64,000 bases of DNA, from positions 62,001 through 126,000 of the forward strand of contig NZ_LGEA01000094.1 in the NCBI RefSeq assembly GCF_001280065.1, read 5' to 3'. A model generated the notes under the pieces. The model saw nothing but the letters and a program-made list of their open reading frames with translations. It was not told the DNA's origin and ran no database searches. Both the position numbers and the translations under genes were made by a program. Shown here piece after piece: positions 60,825 through 64,000 of this stretch. Every line of letters starts with the position of its first letter. Position 1 is the first letter of the stretch. This DNA comes from Streptomyces sp. NRRL B-1140 (GTDB lineage: Bacteria > Actinomycetota > Actinomycetes > Streptomycetales > Streptomycetaceae).

Positions 60825-61705
60825 CCGACACCGCCATCGAGGCGGCCGGGCTGGGCAGGAGGTTCGGGCGACGCCGCGCCCCGGCCCTGGACGGTTGCAC
60901 CTTCCGGCTCCCCACGGGCCGCGTGTGCGCCCTCACCGGCCCGAACGGCGCCGGCAAGTCCACCCTGCTCGCCCTGGCGGCCGGGCTGATCCGCCCCACC
61001 GAGGGCACCGTCACCGTGCTCGGTACGGCCCCGGCCGCGGCCCGCGAGCGCCTCGCCTACGTCGCCCAGAACAAGCCCCTGTACCCCCAGCTCACCATCG
61101 CCGGGACCTTGCGGCTGGGCCGCGACCTCAACCCCCGGCGCTGGGACGCCCGGGTCGCCGAACGGATCGTCGCCGAGGGCGACCTCGACCCCGACACGAA
61201 GATCCGGACGCTCTCCGGCGGCCAGCGCACCCGCGTCGCACTCGCCCTCGCCCTGGGCAAGCGCCCCGAACTGCTGCTCCTGGACGAGCCGATGGCCGAC
61301 CTCGACCCGCTCGCCCGGCACCAGCTGACCGCCACGCTCATGGCCGACGCCGCCGAACACGGCACCACGGTTGTCATGTCCTCGCACGTCGTCGCGGAGC
61401 TGGAGGGCTCCTGCGACCACCTGCTGCTGCTCGGCTCGGGCCGCGTCCGGCTCGCCGGGCCGCTCGACGACCTGCTCGCCGCGCACACCCTGGTCACCGG
61501 CCGGGCGGGCGAGGCCCTCGACCCGCACACGGTGGTCGAGTCGCGCACCACCGGCCGCCAGCTGACCGCCCTGGTCCGGCCCACGGGCCCCCTCGGCGAC
61601 GGATTCCAGGGCGACCGCCCGTCCCTGGAGGAAGTCGTCCTGGCCCACCTGCGCTCCCCCGCCGCCCCGCCGCTCCTGCTCGACACGCGGGAGGCCGCCG
61701 TATGA
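60821..61705 (+). CDS. ABC transporter ATPase of the GntR operon
   Basis: 294 aa. Walker A ALTGPNGAGKSTLLALAAGL, signature IRTLSGGQRTRVALALALG, Walker B LLLLDEPMADLDPLARHQ, H-loop VMSSHVVAELEG. C-terminal ~80 aa extension. Stop overlaps the next start. Confidence 0.93.
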   Translation: MTDTAIEAAGLGRRFGRRRAPALDGCTFRLPTGRVCALTGPNGAGKSTLLALAAGLIRPTEGTVTVLGTAPAAARERLAYVAQNKPLYPQLTIAGTLRLGRDLNPRRWDARVAERIVAEGDLDPDTKIRTLSGGQRTRVALALALGKRPELLLLDEPMADLDPLARHQLTATLMADAAEHGTTVVMSSHVVAELEGSCDHLLLLGSGRVRLAGPLDDLLAAHTLVTGRAGEALDPHTVVESRTTGRQLTALVRPTGPLGDGFQGDRPSLEEVVLAHLRSPAAPPLLLDTREAAV

Positions 61706-62709
61706 CCGCCCTCGACACCGTGACCGCACCCGCCGTCACCCGGCCCGCCTCGCCGTCGCGCGGCCTGCTCCTGGCCATGCTCCGACTGCACCGCACCGCA
61801 CTGCTGTTCTGGCTGGGGCTGGTGGCGGTGGCCGCCGGGGCGCTGCTGTGGGCGATGGGCCCGGGCGCGGACGCCGCCTGGGCCGAGTACACGGACCTGG
61901 GCTGCGACCGGCCCCCCACGAACCTCGGCTGCGACATGCCCGGGCCCGCGAACAGCCGGTACGAGACGGCCGTGGCGGTCGGCCTCGGCCTGCTCAGGCT
62001 CCTCCCGCTGCTCACCGGCGCCTGGGCGGGCGGCGCCCTCATCGGCCGCGAGCTGGAGAACGGCACCGCACAGCTCGCCTGGACCCAGTCCGTCAGCCCG
62101 GCCCGCTGGCTGGCCGCCAAGCTCGCGGTCCCGGCCCTGCTGCTCGTGACCGGCACCCTCACGCTGACGCTGCTGCACCGCGTGCTGTGGTCGTCGGACC
62201 GTTCCCTGATCAGTGCCATGCGCTGGCGCGAGTGGCACGACGACGGCGTCTTCGAGATCAACGGCACCGTCGCCGCGGCCGAGGCCCTCGCCGCCCTGGC
62301 CGTCGGCGTCCTGGTGGGGCTGCTGCTGCGCCGGACGCTGCCCGCCCTCGGCGTCGCCGTCCTGGCGGTCGTGTCACTCGTCTACGTCGCCGACGAACTG
62401 CGTCCGCGTCTGTGGCCGGTACGGACGGCCGTGACCAGCCTGGACGACGGCACCCCCGGCATCGACGGCATGATCGTCGAGACCGGCGCCCTGAACGCTT
62501 CCGGTGCCCGCGTCCCGATCCCGTCGTGCTCGGGCGAGCCCGGCTGCGACGCAAGAAACGGCATCACCCACTACTTCGCCGACTACCACCCGGCCTCCCA
62601 CTTCTGGCCCCTCCAGCTCATGGAGACCGGCCTCCTCCTCGCCGTCGCCGCCCTGGCGGCCGCGACCGCCTTCGTCCTGCTGCGCCGCCGCACGGGAGCC
62701 GCCGTATGA
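61702..62709 (+). CDS. ABC-2 type permease (first of two paralogues)
   Basis: 335 aa, six predicted helices. The segment GAWAGGALIGRELENGTAQL then AWTQSVSPARWLAAKLAVPA is nearly identical in the following gene (GALVGRELESGTAQLAWTQS, VGPLRWLAAKLAAPA), and both end with SHFWPLQ..ETGLLLAVA. ATG overlaps the ATPase stop. Confidence 0.88.
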   Translation: MTALDTVTAPAVTRPASPSRGLLLAMLRLHRTALLFWLGLVAVAAGALLWAMGPGADAAWAEYTDLGCDRPPTNLGCDMPGPANSRYETAVAVGLGLLRLLPLLTGAWAGGALIGRELENGTAQLAWTQSVSPARWLAAKLAVPALLLVTGTLTLTLLHRVLWSSDRSLISAMRWREWHDDGVFEINGTVAAAEALAALAVGVLVGLLLRRTLPALGVAVLAVVSLVYVADELRPRLWPVRTAVTSLDDGTPGIDGMIVETGALNASGARVPIPSCSGEPGCDARNGITHYFADYHPASHFWPLQLMETGLLLAVAALAAATAFVLLRRRTGAAV

Positions 62710-63632
62710 CCGCCCTCACCGCGGCGACCGCCCCCGCCGGCCGTGCCGCCCTCCACCGTGGCGGCCTGCTGCGGGCGGTGCTGCGCACGCACCGCACGGC
62801 CCTGGTCCTGTCCCTCCTGGCCCTGGCCGCCGCGACCGCCGCCCTGATCTGGCTGCACTCCCTGGGGGACGCGGCCCGGGCGGGCGTGAGCGCGTGCGCC
62901 ACGCCCCCGGCGGACGGGCTCCCCTCCTGTGCGGCGGTCGAGGCGATCACCGCCGACGAGGTGTACGCGAACGGCATCGCCGTGCTCGCCACCGCCCTGT
63001 CCTGGGTGATGTTCCCCGTGGCCGCCTGGGCGGGCGGCGCCCTCGTGGGCCGTGAGCTGGAGAGCGGCACCGCACAGCTGGCCTGGACCCAGTCGGTCGG
63101 CCCCCTGCGCTGGCTGGCCGCGAAACTGGCCGCCCCGGCCGCGCTGCTCACCGCCGGCACCGGCGCGCTCGTGCCGCTGAACGTCTGGGCGCGCGGCGAC
63201 GGCGATCCCGACCTGGTCGGCGACTGGTACTACCCGGACGCGTTCGTGTCGACGGGCCCGGTGGCCGTGGCCTACGCCCTGGCCGGACTCGCCCTCGGCG
63301 CCCTCGCCGGACTGGTGTGGCGCCGGGCCCTGCCCGCCACGGGAGTGGCCCTGGCCGCCTCCCTGCTCCTCCACAGCCTCCTGGAACGGCACCGGGCAGA
63401 CCTCTGGCCGACCGTCAGCCGCATCGCGCCCGGCAGCATCGAACTGCCCCGCTCGGCCTTCCAGGTCACCTGGGACACCCCCAGGCCCCACGGCGTCCAG
63501 ATCAGCCACGCCACGTTCCACCCGCGGTCCCACTTCTGGCCGCTCCAGTACGTGGAGACCGGCCTCCTGCTGGCCGTGGCCGGCACCGCGACGGCCGCCG
63601 CCTTCCTCCTGCTGGCCCGCCGCCTCCCCTGA
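62706..63632 (+). CDS. ABC-2 type permease (second of two paralogues)
   Basis: 308 aa, MTALTAATAPAGRAALHRGG, paralogue of the preceding permease; the two likely form a heterodimer with the ATPase. Tandem duplication within one operon. ATG overlaps the upstream stop (ATGA). Confidence 0.88.
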   Translation: MTALTAATAPAGRAALHRGGLLRAVLRTHRTALVLSLLALAAATAALIWLHSLGDAARAGVSACATPPADGLPSCAAVEAITADEVYANGIAVLATALSWVMFPVAAWAGGALVGRELESGTAQLAWTQSVGPLRWLAAKLAAPAALLTAGTGALVPLNVWARGDGDPDLVGDWYYPDAFVSTGPVAVAYALAGLALGALAGLVWRRALPATGVALAASLLLHSLLERHRADLWPTVSRIAPGSIELPRSAFQVTWDTPRPHGVQISHATFHPRSHFWPLQYVETGLLLAVAGTATAAAFLLLARRLP

Positions 63633-63639
63633 ACCCGGT

Positions 63640-63673
63640 CCGCGCGTCCTTCCACGGGGGGATGGACGCGCGG
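63640..63673 (+). terminator. Terminator of the GntR/ABC operon
   Basis: Arms CCGCGCGTCC (63640-63649) and GGACGCGCGG (63664-63673), just past the stop at 63632. Confidence 0.7.
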
Positions 63674-63983
63674 CCCGCCCTTTCGGGACACTCCGCGGCG
63701 TACGGCGTCGCCGAGCACCGTCCACAGCCTGTGGGCAACCGCACCGGCCCCTCACCCGGCCCTGTGGACGCCCGCGAGCCGCTCCCCGATATCCCGCACG
63801 TCATGTCTCCGTAACCATCGATTCAGACGAGCTTGCGAAGCTCGGCCAATGAATCCCGCCGTGCCCGAGGCTTCCCCACCCCGCGAGGGTCCCGAGGGAA
63901 ACGGGAGCACTCATGTGGCATCTCCGCTCCCGCCCGTGCTGTCCGACGCGCCCGTGATGCTCGCGGCGCGGAAGAATGGGTCC

Positions 63984-64000
63984 ATGAGCCAGCCGAACAC
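63984..64000 (+). CDS. Possible 5' end of a polyphosphate kinase gene (runs off the right edge)
   Basis: Only MSQPN is visible. Streptomyces polyphosphate kinases often begin MSQ(P/Q)N, and ppk lies near this place in S. coelicolor, so the call rests on position and five residues. An in-frame ATG at 63849 (MNPAVPEASPPREGPEGNGS) would extend it by 45 codons. The preceding 63674-63983 holds no other gene; a short inverted repeat GAGCTT-gcg-AAGCTC is at 63829-63843. Confidence 0.3.

Overview
The window is high-GC actinobacterial DNA from a Streptomyces chromosome. The order of recognisable genes (glnR, cysA, nur, rsiG, devE/devA/devB, mshD) matches, from memory, the S. coelicolor chromosome around SCO4145-SCO4195 read in reverse. 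Most of the window is conserved core chromosome; the main accessory insertion lies at about 4-20 kb.

Left arm (1-8 kb): the start of a HelR/HelD-like RNA polymerase-recycling helicase, a TetR regulator, a protein with two aminoglycoside-phosphotransferase-type kinase domains in tandem, an MFS exporter with its TetR regulator, an orphan LuxR-type regulator, an AT-rich gene-poor stretch, and a LysR regulator.

Tropolone cluster (8-20 kb): a trl-type gene set for 3,7-dihydroxytropolone. TrlB (class II DAHP synthase) and TrlH (prephenate dehydratase fused to chorismate mutase) push chorismate towards phenylpyruvate. TrlA (a stand-alone PaaZ-type hydratase) diverts the phenylacetyl-CoA catabolic pathway towards a seven-membered ring. 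TrlF (PaaY-like hexapeptide thioesterase) frees the CoA ester. TrlE (single-component FAD monooxygenase) and TrlC/TrlD (HpaB-like oxygenase plus flavin reductase) oxidise the ring. An AfsA-like hotdog protein, a decayed 2-oxoacid dehydrogenase E2 gene, TetR regulators and a siderophore-interacting flavoprotein accompany them. A shared 21-nt box plus inverted repeat lies before both trl promoter regions. A second operator family links the MFS exporter promoter with the TetR/siderophore-interacting-protein promoter.

Development and housekeeping (20-27 kb): devB-devA, a small membrane protein and devE, with near-identical palindromes upstream of devA and devE; an Eis-like acetyltransferase; rsiG (c-di-GMP-dependent anti-sigma of WhiG, both binding motifs intact); dtd; ygfZ; nur. 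A three-gene block at 27.4-30.3 kb (Abi/HEPN protein, N6-adenine methylase, half-size HsdS) looks like a defence or orphan-methylation module without a restriction subunit.

Central core (30-45 kb): nitrobindin and a 32-aa membrane protein, a three-gene operon of unknown envelope proteins, small metabolic genes, cysA/DUF1416 preceded by a cysteine-containing leader peptide, two unknown envelope genes, moaD-like, glnR, a LacI regulator, and an HtrA-like protease with an MprAB-like two-component system whose expected direct-repeat box lies upstream of the protease.

Right arm (45-64 kb): secreted proteins (a possible aerolysin-fold protein, a pectinesterase, a GH5 glycanase), a 5'-nucleotidase, mycothiol synthase, an XRE/DUF397 pair with a duplicated palindrome, a LysR gene, an ECF sigma/anti-sigma/ABC exporter operon, and a divergent YtrA-type GntR/ABC operon controlled from a perfect 18-bp inverted repeat. 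No tRNA, rRNA, insertion sequence or CRISPR array was seen.
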